This document shows positions 38,521 through 47,778 of a stretch of 64,000 nt of DNA, one piece after another. The stretch is from Klebsiella pneumoniae (GTDB lineage Bacteria > Myxococcota_A > UBA796 > SXON01): contig CAMAXZ010000003.1 of NCBI GenBank assembly GCA_945862325.1, positions 1 to 64,000 of the forward strand. Direction: 5' to 3'. A model generated the notes under the pieces. That model saw only the letters and a list, made by a program, of their open reading frames with translations. It did no database searches and had not been told where the DNA came from. The position numbers were made by a program, and so were the translations under genes. Numbering within the stretch: position 1 is the stretch's first letter; the number at the start of each line of letters is the position of its first letter.

Positions 38521-38892
38521 ATGGCCACGCCCCGCACCCTTACCGCGACAACATCGCTGCACTCCCCGAGGTGGGGACACGGCGACGCCTACTCGTTCGT
38601 GTTCGACGCCAAGGGGATCAGCGTCGAGGGCACCAAGGGCGCTCACTACGACGGCGCGAGCGAGACGTGGTCCGGCCACCGAGGGAAGCATGCGCTTCTC
38701 AACTGCATGAGCGACGACTCCATCTACGCCCCGAAGGTGGTCGAGTCGCTCGTCGCCCGCATCTGGAAGCAATGGAAGTCCAAGGAGCTGACCGACGACC
38801 AGGCGCGTCAGGCGATTTCGGACCTGGGCAACTGGATCAACGCCTGCACGGCGGCGAAGCCCGGTGGCGACCTCTGGGACCGGATCTGGTAG
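38521..38892 (+). CDS. Small protein of unknown function
   Basis: ATG 38521 gives 123 aa (MATPRTLTATTSLH). The track start adds eight residues without support. The C-terminal half is helical (VESLVARIWKQWKSKELTDDQARQAISDLGNWINAC). It is one of a series of small plus-strand genes between 38.5 and 42.1 kb with tight spacing. No family recognised. Confidence 0.5.
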   Translation: MATPRTLTATTSLHSPRWGHGDAYSFVFDAKGISVEGTKGAHYDGASETWSGHRGKHALLNCMSDDSIYAPKVVESLVARIWKQWKSKELTDDQARQAISDLGNWINACTAAKPGGDLWDRIW

Positions 38893-38897
38893 CCGTC

Positions 38898-39317
38898 TTG
38901 GACGACCAGTCCATCCCGTGTCCCTCCTGTGGGGCTCCCGTCGGCGAGCGGTGCAGAGCCGCCTCGGGCCGACCGACCGGCACTCATGGCGCACGCCGTT
39001 CGGAGGTTCAAGCGCGTGACGCTGCCGACAAGCAGGCGAAACGAGATGCCTACGTGGCTGCGATGGAGGCGAAGTTCGGCTGGGCCGCGAAGTTCCCGCT
39101 CACCGAGGACCACTTGTGGGAAGACCTTCGGAGCGTGCCACATGCCCGCCAAATCCATCTCGGACGTGCCGCGCAGCGGTGGGGGCTTCATCCGACAGTT
39201 GCGCGCGTCCTCATCTCTGACATGACGCAGGGCTACACGGAGATGTTCGAATCCTGGGATCCGACCGAGCTGAACGGCGGCATGTTCCCCGAGGATGTTT
39301 CTCGCTGGTGGGGATAG
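38898..39317 (+). CDS. Small zinc-finger-like protein
   Basis: This 139-aa product starts at TTG 38898, five bases after the previous stop; the track ORF is a shadow extension. The N-terminus (DQSIPCPSCGAPVGERCRAASGRPTGTHGARR) matches the CPxCxx..GxxC...H.xR pattern of short zinc-binding modules common in phage and actinobacterial proteins. The remainder is helical (AKFGWAAKFPLTEDHLWEDLRS). It could be a DNA- or protein-binding accessory of the element. Confidence 0.5.
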   Translation: MDDQSIPCPSCGAPVGERCRAASGRPTGTHGARRSEVQARDAADKQAKRDAYVAAMEAKFGWAAKFPLTEDHLWEDLRSVPHARQIHLGRAAQRWGLHPTVARVLISDMTQGYTEMFESWDPTELNGGMFPEDVSRWWG

Positions 39318-39320
39318 CGA

Positions 39321-39596
39321 ATGGCCGACGAAATCCCGGAGTGGTGCCGGCTCGGAGGCCACATCCGGTTCCACGATCACCCGACGGGCTGGTACCGCTC
39401 GGGGCCACGTAGACGGTGGCGGACCGAGGAGCTGATTCCCTACGGTAAGGCGACTCCGGCCTACCGAAGCGAGCACTTCACCTGCCCGGAGTGCAACATC
39501 CCGCTCAAGCCCTTGGTCGAGCCGAAGTACAAGTTCGAGTGCCCGACCTGTAAGACGGTCTTCGGCTGGAGCTTCGGCGGCCTGACTGGCCCGTAG
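39321..39596 (+). CDS. Small zinc-ribbon protein
   Basis: A 91-aa protein with two Cys pairs spaced as a zinc ribbon (FTCPECNIPLKP and FECPTCKTVFGW). The N-terminal half has EWCRLGGHIRFHDHPTGWYR. It follows the previous gene by three bases. The function is unknown; zinc ribbons usually stabilise nucleic-acid or protein binding. Confidence 0.6.
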   Translation: MADEIPEWCRLGGHIRFHDHPTGWYRSGPRRRWRTEELIPYGKATPAYRSEHFTCPECNIPLKPLVEPKYKFECPTCKTVFGWSFGGLTGP

Positions 39597-39617
39597 GTCC
39601 GTCCGCGTGCCGGGGGC

Positions 39618-40421
39618 CTACGCGACGAGCGCGCGAGCCTTCGTCCAGTCGTCCTCGAACTTCGACGTGTCGATGTCGAAGTCGCGCATCCCCATCTCGT
39701 CGATGACGCGGAGCACGCCCGGCGCGAAGGACTCGGGGAGGCACTTTAGGAACGTCCGCATGAACAGCTCCATGATGGGCACGCCGCCGATAGTCGCGAG
39801 CGGCCGCGCTGCCCACGTCCAGCCCTTTGCGGTCTTGAAGGGGAACACGGTGATGCCGTCCTCGAAGCCGTCGCCTTCCCTGAAGCACATGATGGGCATC
39901 TTCGCGGGGATCACCTCTGCGTTAAGCAGGGCGGGAAGCTCGCGGGGGTCAGCGAACGACATCCCCTCATACACCTTGTCAATCTGCTGGAACCGCGACA
40001 GGTCGACTGTTCGACGCTTCTTGGGCCCCAGCGGGACGATGGACAGGAGGTACTCGCGCATCCTCTCGTCATCGGCCACGTACATGGCGACGTAGCCGGC
40101 ACGTGCGAGGTCGGGGAGGCGAGCCCGACGGACTTCGGCGACCGCGTCCTCCTGCAACATCTTCGCGAACGGCTTGAGCATCTCTTCGAGGTCGTGGTGC
40201 GACATCTTGGCGAGGAACACCCGATGCTGGGGGTGGTCTTCCCAAGTCAGATGGATGTCGAGCCCGCCATGAAGCTTGCTTTTCGGAAAGATGGTCAGGT
40301 GAGGCCAACGGCGACCGTCGCGCTGACGGTCAGTTCGCCTGAGGACGCAGATCTGGTCGCCAGCGTCGTTCTCGTTCAGGTCCAGGTGAAACGGTCCGAA
40401 TGCGAAGAGGAGCTTGCCCAT
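39618..40421 (-). CDS. Unknown protein
   Basis: ATG 40421 (MGKLLFAFGPFHL) is chosen because a GGAGG lies just upstream; the track's start is eight residues further out. The 267-aa product has beta/alpha pieces (KLHGGLDIHLTWEDHPQHRVFLAKMSHHDLEEMLKPF, FGPFHLDLNENDAGDQICVLRR) and ends with GMRDFDIDTSKFEDDWTKARALVA. It lies on the minus strand inside a run of plus-strand genes. No family was recognised. Confidence 0.55.
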   Translation of the reverse strand: MGKLLFAFGPFHLDLNENDAGDQICVLRRTDRQRDGRRWPHLTIFPKSKLHGGLDIHLTWEDHPQHRVFLAKMSHHDLEEMLKPFAKMLQEDAVAEVRRARLPDLARAGYVAMYVADDERMREYLLSIVPLGPKKRRTVDLSRFQQIDKVYEGMSFADPRELPALLNAEVIPAKMPIMCFREGDGFEDGITVFPFKTAKGWTWAARPLATIGGVPIMELFMRTFLKCLPESFAPGVLRVIDEMGMRDFDIDTSKFEDDWTKARALVA

Positions 40422-40559
40422 GGGAGGCCTCCGGCTGAAGATCAACCCACTCCCATATTTGATGATGAGCTGGCGTCAAGGGCGACGGCTCATTTTCATC
40501 AGGCTGTTGACGGTCGAGGTCGCGGTGCCTAACGCGAGGGGATCACCGGAAACGACGAC

Positions 40560-41042
40560 ATGAAGGGCAAGACCACCACAGGGAGCGATTGGGAGCAGAG
40601 CATCGCGCTCGGCTCGAAGAGCGAGGAGCAGGTCCGTCAGGAGGAGGACGCGCGGAAAGCCACGAAGGATCGGGAGCAGGCGGCACGCCAGGAGGAACGC
40701 ATGTACAACATCCTTCGGGAAGCGGAGGAGGCGTTCCAGCACATCTGGAAGCTCGGCCTCGACAACAAGGGTGTCTCGCTGAACCCGCTGACCGGGACCT
40801 CAACGGGGTTGTCGCACGGCGACGCGTCCGTCTTGCTCCGCCTTGCGGACGGGAAACTCGACCTCGTCGTGGACGGCAAGCCCTCGCGCGTCAACTTCCA
40901 GGACATCCTGATGCCTGCGGCGAGGAAGGGAATCTGGCTCTTCTTCGGGGACAAGAAGGATGAGGCTGTGAGGATCAAGGATTTCCTCGGCCGCGCAGTC
41001 ACCTCGTGGGCCGGCCAGCACGGCATCATCCGGAAGGTGTAG
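40560..41042 (+). CDS. Unknown protein with long coiled-coil start
   Basis: This 160-aa product starts with a charged helical stretch (SKSEEQVRQEEDARKATKDREQAARQEERMYNILREAEEAFQHIW, residues ~20-62) followed by a compact C-terminal domain (RLADGKLDLVVDGKPSRVNFQDILM...GIWLFFGDKKDEAVRIKDFLGRAV). No family recognised. Neighbours are equally unnamed element genes. Confidence 0.5.
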   Translation: MKGKTTTGSDWEQSIALGSKSEEQVRQEEDARKATKDREQAARQEERMYNILREAEEAFQHIWKLGLDNKGVSLNPLTGTSTGLSHGDASVLLRLADGKLDLVVDGKPSRVNFQDILMPAARKGIWLFFGDKKDEAVRIKDFLGRAVTSWAGQHGIIRKV

Positions 41043-41084
41043 TCTCATCGGGCTTCCGCAGTACGCGCAACACCTTCCGACGAC

Positions 41085-41468
41085 GTGATCCCCAACATCG
41101 CGGGGATGGGGCCGGTCGAGGCCGTCGCGCTGGTCATCGCGTCGGTCGCGAACGTGGACGGCGTGGACACCCGCGCGATCGTGGCCGTCGCGGAGCGCGA
41201 CGGGAAGCGGGCGCAGCGCGTGATGCCGCTCAAGTTCGGTCCCGACGGCAAGGTGGAGGCTGTTGCCGAGCGGGCTCGACTCAGGTACGTTCGCTCCACG
41301 GCCTCGGTCAGGCCGAACCCTCTCTGGTCCTCCCACGCAGGCCAACAACACGAGGGCAAACTGGACACTGTCCGGGGCCGGCTTCCGAACGGACTTCCCG
41401 ACGGAGCGCATTCGAGCATGGGTCGGAGCGCTGCGTCCATAGGGAGTTCGAACCATGGCAATCAATAA
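41085..41468 (+). CDS. Small unknown protein
   Basis: A 127-aa frame from GTG 41085. The first ~75 residues (VIASVANVDGVDTRAIVAVAERDGKRAQRVMPLKFGPDGKVEAVAERARL) have the composition of a real beta-alpha protein; the rest looks less protein-like and the frame overlaps the next gene by 14 bases, so the true end is doubtful. Confidence 0.35.
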   Translation: MIPNIAGMGPVEAVALVIASVANVDGVDTRAIVAVAERDGKRAQRVMPLKFGPDGKVEAVAERARLRYVRSTASVRPNPLWSSHAGQQHEGKLDTVRGRLPNGLPDGAHSSMGRSAASIGSSNHGNQ

Positions 41469-42111
41469 GAAGCTCAATCAGCTCGCCCGCGAACGGATGA
41501 AGAAGACGGGCGAGTCCTACACGGCGGCGCGGCGCCAGATCATGGAGGCGCACGCTCACGATACCGGCCGGAAGGACGGCTTGGTCCCCGATGCCGCCAG
41601 CCGCTGGACGGCGGCGTGCTCGTCCATGTGCGCGCACTGCCCGAACCGCGACGCGGACCCCGCCGCGATGGGCTGGGCTCCTGACGGCGCGGCCGTTGCC
41701 AGCCGGTTCGAACTCGCGCCGTCCCGGTGGGGCAACCCCTTCCGCTCGTTCGGCATCCGGGTGCTCGGGCGCGACTTTGCGCTCACGATGGACGCCGCGG
41801 GAGATTTCACGCTGTACGTCAAGTACGTGGACCACGAGGACCATGTGGAGTGCCCCGACGGGACGGGCTGGATGGAGACGGCCTGGGGCTACGTGAACAT
41901 GAAGAGCGGGGCCGTCACCGTGGACAGCGGATCGGAGGGCACCGGTTGCGATTCGGGCGAGGAGAACGGTGGCTGCGATTGGCTGGATCTGGCCGTCACG
42001 CCGGCCGCCTTCGGCGCCCTCACCGCGGAACTCGAAGCCGACCTTCGCGCCGACGCCACGCTGCTGCCGCAGATTCGGGCGGCCTTCGATGAGCGTGAGG
42101 GGCGCGCGTAG
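41455..42111 (+). CDS. Unknown protein
   Basis: This 218-aa product starts at ATG 41455 with GGGAG eight bases upstream. The N-terminus is helical and basic (KKLNQLARERMKKTGESYTAARRQIME); the middle has a Cys-rich pair (SSMCAHCPNRD) and a beta-rich region (FALTMDAAGDFTLYVKYVDHEDHVECPDG). The C-terminus is Ala-rich and helical. No family recognised. It lies directly before the 282-bp gap that precedes the HsdR-N-like gene. Confidence 0.5.
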   Translation: MAINKKLNQLARERMKKTGESYTAARRQIMEAHAHDTGRKDGLVPDAASRWTAACSSMCAHCPNRDADPAAMGWAPDGAAVASRFELAPSRWGNPFRSFGIRVLGRDFALTMDAAGDFTLYVKYVDHEDHVECPDGTGWMETAWGYVNMKSGAVTVDSGSEGTGCDSGEENGGCDWLDLAVTPAAFGALTAELEADLRADATLLPQIRAAFDEREGRA

Positions 42112-42393
42112 AACCGCCGATGAGAGGTTGGGCGGGCAGATCCTTGCTCGCCCAACCTTGGGATTCGAGGAGGCGCGCCGGACCCGTCGCCCTCCTTCAC
42201 CCAGGAAAGTCGGCCGAGGACAGTCCGCGCGCGAGGACCTTCCGCTGGAGGCCGCGCCGGCTGGCCGCACCACGGGGAGCACGTGCGGAACGCGGGCCTG
42301 GTGGGGGAGGCGGTGGCCCGAAATGAGCCGCCCGACTGACCTCTCGGGGGGCGCGGCGCGATAGTGTTCGATCCCGCTGACGGAGCCCGCGCC

Positions 42394-43551
42394 ATGCCCC
42401 TTGAACAATCGATCGAGGCGACGACAACCCTTCTCCGGCAGGGGCGGCTGCCGAACGAGCAGGCGGTGTCGCAGAGCGTCGTTCTGCGGCTCCTCAGCGA
42501 CCTCGGCTGGGATGTCTACGACCCGGCGGTGGTGTGGCCGGAGTACGCGACCGGCGAGGGGCGGGTCGACTTCGCGCTCTGTCATCCGCCTACGCGACCG
42601 AAGGTTTTCATCGAAGTCAAGCAGATGGGGAGGGCGGCCGATGGCGTGAGGCAGGCTCTGGAGTACGCCTTCCACACCGGCGTCCCCCTCATCGTGTTGA
42701 CCGACGGCCGGACGTGGAGCTTCTACCTCCCGGCCGAACAGGGATCGTACGAAGATCGGCGGGTATACATGCTCGATCTGTACGAGCGTTCCGGACAGGA
42801 AGCGGCGGACACGTTCCGGGAGTACCTGGACCGGGCGCGAGTGAGTTCCGACGCGGCGATCGAGCACGCCCGCACCGAGTACCGGCGGAGGAATCGGCGG
42901 GCACAGGCCCGCAGCGCCTTGGTGCAGGCGTGGAGGGACCTGGTGAACCAAGGAGACGAGACCCTTGTTGAGCTCGTCTCGGCTGCTGTCGAGTCACGAG
43001 TCGGAATCCGGCCGGATGGCGACGATGTCGCAGATTACCTCAAAGGACTGGGAACACTCGGGATCCCCGCGCAGGCGGAGGCGTCGCCGACCGGCCCGAA
43101 CCCGCCCCGGGAATCCACTACACGTCCTCGGCCGCCAGCGGCTGCCGCTGGGGCCCCGCCGCGGCCGGCGCCCCTCAACGTAAGCCCGCCGCCTGCCGTC
43201 CCAACCGGGCAACGGGCGGGGACGCTCCTCATCCGGGGACAGAGCTTTCCCTATCAGAACGCCAAGGACGCCATGAACCTCGTACTGCGGACGTTGGCCG
43301 AGGCCGACCCGGGCTTCATGGAACGTCTGGCCCGGCACCCGAGGCTCGCAGGTAGGACGAGGCGCTACGTCGCGACGAGCACGGAGCTGCTTTACCCGGA
43401 CAGGGAAGATCTCCGAGACCTTCACGAGCAGCTGACGGGGGGGTGGCTCGTGTCGACCAACCTGAACAACAACCTGAAAGGGACCATCATTCGGGCCGCA
43501 TGCGAGGTCGCCGGACTCGCCTTCGGTCGCGACGTCGTGGTCGATTTCTGA
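42394..43551 (+). CDS. Orphan HsdR-N-like (type I restriction-type) nuclease protein
   Basis: ATG 42394 (MPLEQSIEATTTLLRQG) gives 385 aa. The N-terminal ~150 residues match the HsdR N-terminal/PD-(D/E)XK module: EGRVDFALCHPPTRPKVFIEVKQMG carries the D...E-x-K catalytic residues, followed by ALEYAFHTGVPLIVLTDGRTWSFYLP, characteristic of this family. A Pro-rich linker separates a C-terminal domain (LLIRGQSFPYQNAKDAMNLVLRTLAEAD...). No motor domain, HsdM or HsdS accompanies it, so it is an isolated nuclease module. Anti-phage or element-maintenance roles are both possible. Confidence 0.68.
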   Translation: MPLEQSIEATTTLLRQGRLPNEQAVSQSVVLRLLSDLGWDVYDPAVVWPEYATGEGRVDFALCHPPTRPKVFIEVKQMGRAADGVRQALEYAFHTGVPLIVLTDGRTWSFYLPAEQGSYEDRRVYMLDLYERSGQEAADTFREYLDRARVSSDAAIEHARTEYRRRNRRAQARSALVQAWRDLVNQGDETLVELVSAAVESRVGIRPDGDDVADYLKGLGTLGIPAQAEASPTGPNPPRESTTRPRPPAAAAGAPPRPAPLNVSPPPAVPTGQRAGTLLIRGQSFPYQNAKDAMNLVLRTLAEADPGFMERLARHPRLAGRTRRYVATSTELLYPDREDLRDLHEQLTGGWLVSTNLNNNLKGTIIRAACEVAGLAFGRDVVVDF

Positions 43552-43741
43552 ATGCCCGCGCTCCCAACCCCGGCGACCACTGCACCTGCTCGTCGAGCGG
43601 CGTCGTCTCGGCTGGCTCACGGGTGACGCGGCCCGCACGTTGCCCGAGGTGATCTGCTCTCCGTCGCTGTCGATGGCCGCCCAGAAGAGCGTCAGAGGCG
43701 GTTCTGTGCCCTGAAGGGGAGCTTCGATGGACGCAACGAGC

Positions 43742-44602
43742 CTACTCGTCCTCCTCCTTCACCCCCACGAGCCGCCCGAACACAATCCCCACCTGCTTCG
43801 TGAGCGAGAGGACCTTGCGCTGGAGCCCGTTGTGCGCGTCCACCAGGTCGTCGATGCGCTGGTGAACCTTCGCCATCGCCTCGCCACCCTCGGGCCGTGC
43901 CTCCAGCCGCCGCTCGGGCCGCGATTGAGCCAGGCCAGCGACCTGTTCGCCGAGCTTCTCCACCGACTGCCGCGATGCCGTCGCCTTGTCCACCTTCTCG
44001 ATCTCGCGCCAGACGTGCCGCAGCTTGTCGTCGATCAACCCGGCGATCTTGGTCATCGTCGGCGCCTCGATCTGCGCCTTCTCCAGCCGCTCAACCCGGT
44101 CACGCAGTCCCACGTCGCTCGCCCTGGCCCGCTCGACGAGCTTCTTCGCCTCGTCCACGAGCTTCTTCGCGTCGTCGTACCAGTCCTGCCACGGCTGTTC
44201 GATGTCGTAGGCGTTCATCCGGAGCTCCAGCTCCCAGAGCCGCCTCTCCATCGCCGTGGGGTCGAGCTCGGGCTCGCGCGCGTGCTCCATCGGGGGACGG
44301 TGGACGACCGGGGGCTCCCGCGGCGGGCGTGGGGTTGACCCGGGCGGCGTGTCAGCCTGTGCTGGCGCCGGAACGGAGGATCCCGGGAGGAGGAGCGCAG
44401 CCGCGAGGCCCTCGGCGACCGCGGTCTGCGGATGCGATCCGAAGACCGAATCGGTCTGCGGATCGGCGGTGGGCAACGCTGCCTCGGGCGGGGGCTTCGC
44501 CCTGAGCCCCTGCCCGTACCGGGCGCGGCAGTCGTCGTCGCAGTGGAGCGCCCCGGCGCGCTTGTGCTCGATGCCCTTGCCGCAGGTTCTACAGGTTCTC
44601 AT
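43742..44602 (-). CDS. Element protein with N-terminal zinc motif and coiled-coil
   Basis: This 286-aa protein begins MRTCRTCGKGIEHKRAGALHCDDDCRARYGQG, a CxxC...CxxxC zinc finger. A Pro-rich low-complexity linker follows. Residues ~120-280 are coiled-coil (LRMNAYDIEQPWQDWYDDAKKLVDEAKKLVERARASDVGLRDRVERLEKAQ...QRIDDLVDAHNGLQRKVLSL). It overlaps the primase gene's 3' end by 14 bases and its start is preceded by a GGAG. It is downstream of the primase and may be a partition or replication partner. No family recognised. Confidence 0.5.
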   Translation of the reverse strand: MRTCRTCGKGIEHKRAGALHCDDDCRARYGQGLRAKPPPEAALPTADPQTDSVFGSHPQTAVAEGLAAALLLPGSSVPAPAQADTPPGSTPRPPREPPVVHRPPMEHAREPELDPTAMERRLWELELRMNAYDIEQPWQDWYDDAKKLVDEAKKLVERARASDVGLRDRVERLEKAQIEAPTMTKIAGLIDDKLRHVWREIEKVDKATASRQSVEKLGEQVAGLAQSRPERRLEARPEGGEAMAKVHQRIDDLVDAHNGLQRKVLSLTKQVGIVFGRLVGVKEEDE

Positions 44603-47369
44603 GTGCGTGCTCCGAAAAGTCGAGTAGTTCAGGTTTGATCAGCCAGACGGGAACCTTGGCCTTGGTCTCCGGGTCGCCCTTGCGGCCCGCGACCCGGTCC
44701 TTGCCCTTGGCGACGATCGCGCCGATGGCCTCGAGACTCGTAGCGATCGTCGGGGTGCTCGGGAGCTTGTCGTCGTCGCGATGCAGGAACTCGTTGCAGC
44801 GCGTCACCGAGACCCCGGGGAACACGCCGATCCAGTCCGGACGGACGAACCCCACGCGGATGCCGCGCGCGCCGGGCGGGGAGAGATCGTCGATCCGCAG
44901 GATGTCCGCGGCGAGGAGCTGGCGGAGGTCCGCGAGGTATCGCTCGCCGGGCGACAGGCTGGCGGTGCGGATCACCTGTTCGACGGCGATGGCCGTGATC
45001 GCCAGACGCACCTCATCGACGCGGCGGACGGCGTCCTCGGCGGCGATCACCCCGCGCCACTGGGCGATGGCGATGAGCAGGCGCCAGCCCGAGATGATCG
45101 CGGCGGCCGAGGCGGCGACCCGCGGGCGGTTGTCGCCCTTCGGCAGGATGGCGTCGAGGCCGACTCGCTCCTCGAGGTAGCCCGTGTGCACCAGATCGAA
45201 CCAGGCCGGGCGGGCGAGCAGCGTCTTCACCACCGCGACGGTGACACAGGGGAGCGCGCGCCGGAGCTGGTCGTGGACGCGGAGCGCGCTGTCGTTGGAT
45301 TCGAGCGGCGGGGTGGCGGGGAGCGCGAAGTATCGGGCGCGGACCGACGCTTCCTGGAACAGCACGTCCTCGCCGTTGACCAGCACCGTGGCTCGACCTC
45401 CGCGCGCTCGCTGCTGCGCGCCGTCCGACCGGAGTCGCGCGCGCCCCGTGCGGTCGTGCAGACGCTGGAGCACGCCGATGATCGCGGCGCGCTGGCCGGG
45501 TAGGATGACCGACTCCTTCGCATCGTCGACCACCATGAGCGCGCCGCGGAAGTCGTGGGCTCCGTCCTCGATGGAGAAGGGGGTCGAGCCGAACGACACC
45601 AAGCGTCCGCGCTCGCCGAAGGCCCCGAACAGGCATTGGAGTGTCGCCGCGGACGTGCTCTTGCCGAGCCCCGACGGGCCGGTCACCCAGGCGCAGAGCG
45701 GGGAGATCCCGCCGTCGCGCGCCTCCAGCACCGGCGCGACCAGCGCCCACATGCCGACGCCCAGCATCGCCCGCGCGGCGAGCTCGCCGCACGCGACGCG
45801 CGGCCAGCGATCGAGGAGCAGCCGCAGGGCTTCGTCGACTTCGGTGTCGGAGCCCGAGCGCAGGCCGAGGTGCGACGCGAGCGCCGTCGGCACCTCGAAG
45901 CGCACTTCGCCCTCGGGAGTCAGGTCGAGCCCGACGAACGAGGTGCCGTCCCTCGCCAGGCCGAAGTCGCGGCTGACCCGGACGCGGCGGATCTCGCTCG
46001 TCGCAAGCCAGGCATCGCGGGCCACGTTGATGTTCCGGGCGTCGAGGCCGCGGTAGTCGGTGCCCATCGCCCCCGCGAGCCGGCGCCCGAAGTCCTTGGG
46101 GTCGGCGAGCGACTCGCCGGGGAGCTCCACCCGGTGGACCCGCCCGCCCGGCGTGACGGCGTCCAGCCCGAGGCGCTTGGTGCCCTCGGGGAGCACGATC
46201 TCGTCGGTGAACTGGACGGTGAAGTCGGCGACGAGGCTGGGCGGCTCCTCGCCATTGAACCGCCAGGTCCGCCCGCCGCGGAGGAAGCCGGCGCCGACGG
46301 CGGTCGGGCCGTGGGCGATCAGCGCGGCGGGCGATCGGACCGGAGCGAGCGTGCAGACGCCGCTCGCTGGGTCCATCTTCGGACAGGTGAACCCATGATC
46401 GACGAGCTTTCGGCAGGTCGGCGGCTGGTAGCCGCGTTCGCGGGCGTACCGCAGCTTCGCATCGGCGGCCGCGGCCTCGTACTGCGGGTGGGCGCGCGAC
46501 AGGGCGTGGAAGGCTGCGTCCCCGGCCGGGCCGCTCGGGGCGAGGGTCCAGGCGAGCGACGTCCAGAGCGGCTCGGGGAGCGTGGCGGCGCGCTCGCCGC
46601 AGTGCCGGACGAACGCGCATCGGTCCAGATGCGGAAGCGTCTCGACGGAGGGTACGACGGTGCTCCCGACGGCCGGCTCAGGCGCGGGGCCCCGCGCACG
46701 GCGCTTCGCCGCCGGGGCCGCCAGCTCGGCGAAGCGCCCGAACGGGTAGGCGCGGTCGGAGTGCGCCTCCAGCACCTCGACAGGCGCAGGCACGTCGTAC
46801 CAGGGCTTCACGTTGTGCGTCCCGGGCAGGCGCAGGACGCGGGAGCAGTCCACCACGGCCCGGTCGCCGCCGATGCGCGCGGCGATGGCTGCGAGGACAC
46901 GCTCGAACGGACGCTGGGCGTCGCTTCCGACGAGCGCCATCGGCTCGTCGAGCCGCCACCAGAAATGGAACTTGCCGGGGCTCGATCCGACGATCAGCGT
47001 CGGGAGCAGCCCGAGACGATCGAGCTCGGTGAGGGCACGGTCGCGCGCGGGTTCGCCGCCGTCGTCGAGGTCGGCCCAGACGCACGCGCTCGCGACGACG
47101 CCGGCCTTGGTGCCGTCGCGGCCCTCGCGTACCGCGCCGCCGACCCAGACGTGGCGGTCCTGCGGCGCCTTCCAGGCCCCGAGGGCCTCGGCGCTGGCGA
47201 ACCACTCGCGCCGGTCAGGCTGCGGACGGCTCCACGTCGGGCTCCCGTCCGCCGCGGGGGCGAGCGGGCGCTCGGGGCGCAGTACCCGCACGTCGATTTC
47301 TCGGCCGGGGGTCAGGATCGTTTGCGGGAACAGGATCGAGGCGAACGTCGCCCGGTTGAGCGGAGTCAT
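44589..47369 (-). CDS. Primase-helicase-type replication protein of the integrated element
   Basis: This 926-aa protein has an N-terminal archaeo-eukaryotic-primase/RepB-like domain: WADLDDG acid pair, LPTLIVGSSPGKFHFWWRLDEP and CSRVLRLPGTHNVKP, matching the DLD...SGxGxHxW...R.PGT.N.K pattern. A short Cys motif (CPKMDPASGVC) follows at ~residues 330-340. The C-terminal half is a helicase-like ATPase with Walker A GPSGLGKST and Walker B ALMVVDDAKE. This order (primase, zinc motif, helicase) fits integrated-plasmid or satellite replicases. It should start copying of the element. The ATG has AGGAG upstream. Confidence 0.78.
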   Translation of the reverse strand: MTPLNRATFASILFPQTILTPGREIDVRVLRPERPLAPAADGSPTWSRPQPDRREWFASAEALGAWKAPQDRHVWVGGAVREGRDGTKAGVVASACVWADLDDGGEPARDRALTELDRLGLLPTLIVGSSPGKFHFWWRLDEPMALVGSDAQRPFERVLAAIAARIGGDRAVVDCSRVLRLPGTHNVKPWYDVPAPVEVLEAHSDRAYPFGRFAELAAPAAKRRARGPAPEPAVGSTVVPSVETLPHLDRCAFVRHCGERAATLPEPLWTSLAWTLAPSGPAGDAAFHALSRAHPQYEAAAADAKLRYARERGYQPPTCRKLVDHGFTCPKMDPASGVCTLAPVRSPAALIAHGPTAVGAGFLRGGRTWRFNGEEPPSLVADFTVQFTDEIVLPEGTKRLGLDAVTPGGRVHRVELPGESLADPKDFGRRLAGAMGTDYRGLDARNINVARDAWLATSEIRRVRVSRDFGLARDGTSFVGLDLTPEGEVRFEVPTALASHLGLRSGSDTEVDEALRLLLDRWPRVACGELAARAMLGVGMWALVAPVLEARDGGISPLCAWVTGPSGLGKSTSAATLQCLFGAFGERGRLVSFGSTPFSIEDGAHDFRGALMVVDDAKESVILPGQRAAIIGVLQRLHDRTGRARLRSDGAQQRARGGRATVLVNGEDVLFQEASVRARYFALPATPPLESNDSALRVHDQLRRALPCVTVAVVKTLLARPAWFDLVHTGYLEERVGLDAILPKGDNRPRVAASAAAIISGWRLLIAIAQWRGVIAAEDAVRRVDEVRLAITAIAVEQVIRTASLSPGERYLADLRQLLAADILRIDDLSPPGARGIRVGFVRPDWIGVFPGVSVTRCNEFLHRDDDKLPSTPTIATSLEAIGAIVAKGKDRVAGRKGDPETKAKVPVWLIKPELLDFSEHAHENL

Positions 47370-47604
47370 GGCAGGGCTCCTGGGTTCCCTGCGAGACAGC
47401 GCGCACCGCGGCGATCGCCATCAGCCGGGCGATCCGGTCGCGGCGGCCTTCGATGGAGTCGTTACGGAGGTCGTCGCGTGGCCGAGCCGAGGCGACGACC
47501 GAGGCACCATGACGCATGGTGGTTCCTGGGTCGTTACCGCCTGGCTCGCGCGCCGACGGGGTCGGCGGGGGCTGGCTACCGCGGTGGGGTTGGGGGGAGG
47601 GGGG

Positions 47605-47778
47605 CTACGCGGCCTGCCGTGCGGAGCCGAGCTCGTCCTTGTTCAGGAGGAGCCCGCCGTTTCGGGTGACGCGCAGGACGTACGTGACCTCGCGGTGGCC
47701 GTCGCCCTCGGGCAGGACGAGGACGATCGGGCGGGGGAGGTCGCCGGGCTTGACGATGAGGGGCTGGGGCTTGGTCAT
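47605..47778 (-). CDS. Very small protein of unknown function
   Basis: ATG 47778 gives 57 aa (MTKPQPLIVKPGDLPRPIVLVLPEGDGHREVTYVLRVTR...). The track ORF of 107 aa adds a low-complexity N-terminus. Beta-rich sequence, no family recognised. It sits about 235 bp upstream of the primase gene on the same strand, so it may be a regulator of it. Confidence 0.4.
   Translation of the reverse strand: MTKPQPLIVKPGDLPRPIVLVLPEGDGHREVTYVLRVTRNGGLLLNKDELGSARQAA

Noticed and set aside
44781-46056. Several long plus-strand ORFs opposite the primase
   Set aside because: High GC opens all frames; these are Arg/Ala-rich shadows of the minus-strand gene.
47215-47517. 100-aa minus-strand ORF upstream of the primase
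   Set aside because: It overlaps the primase gene extensively and only a short stretch looks coding.
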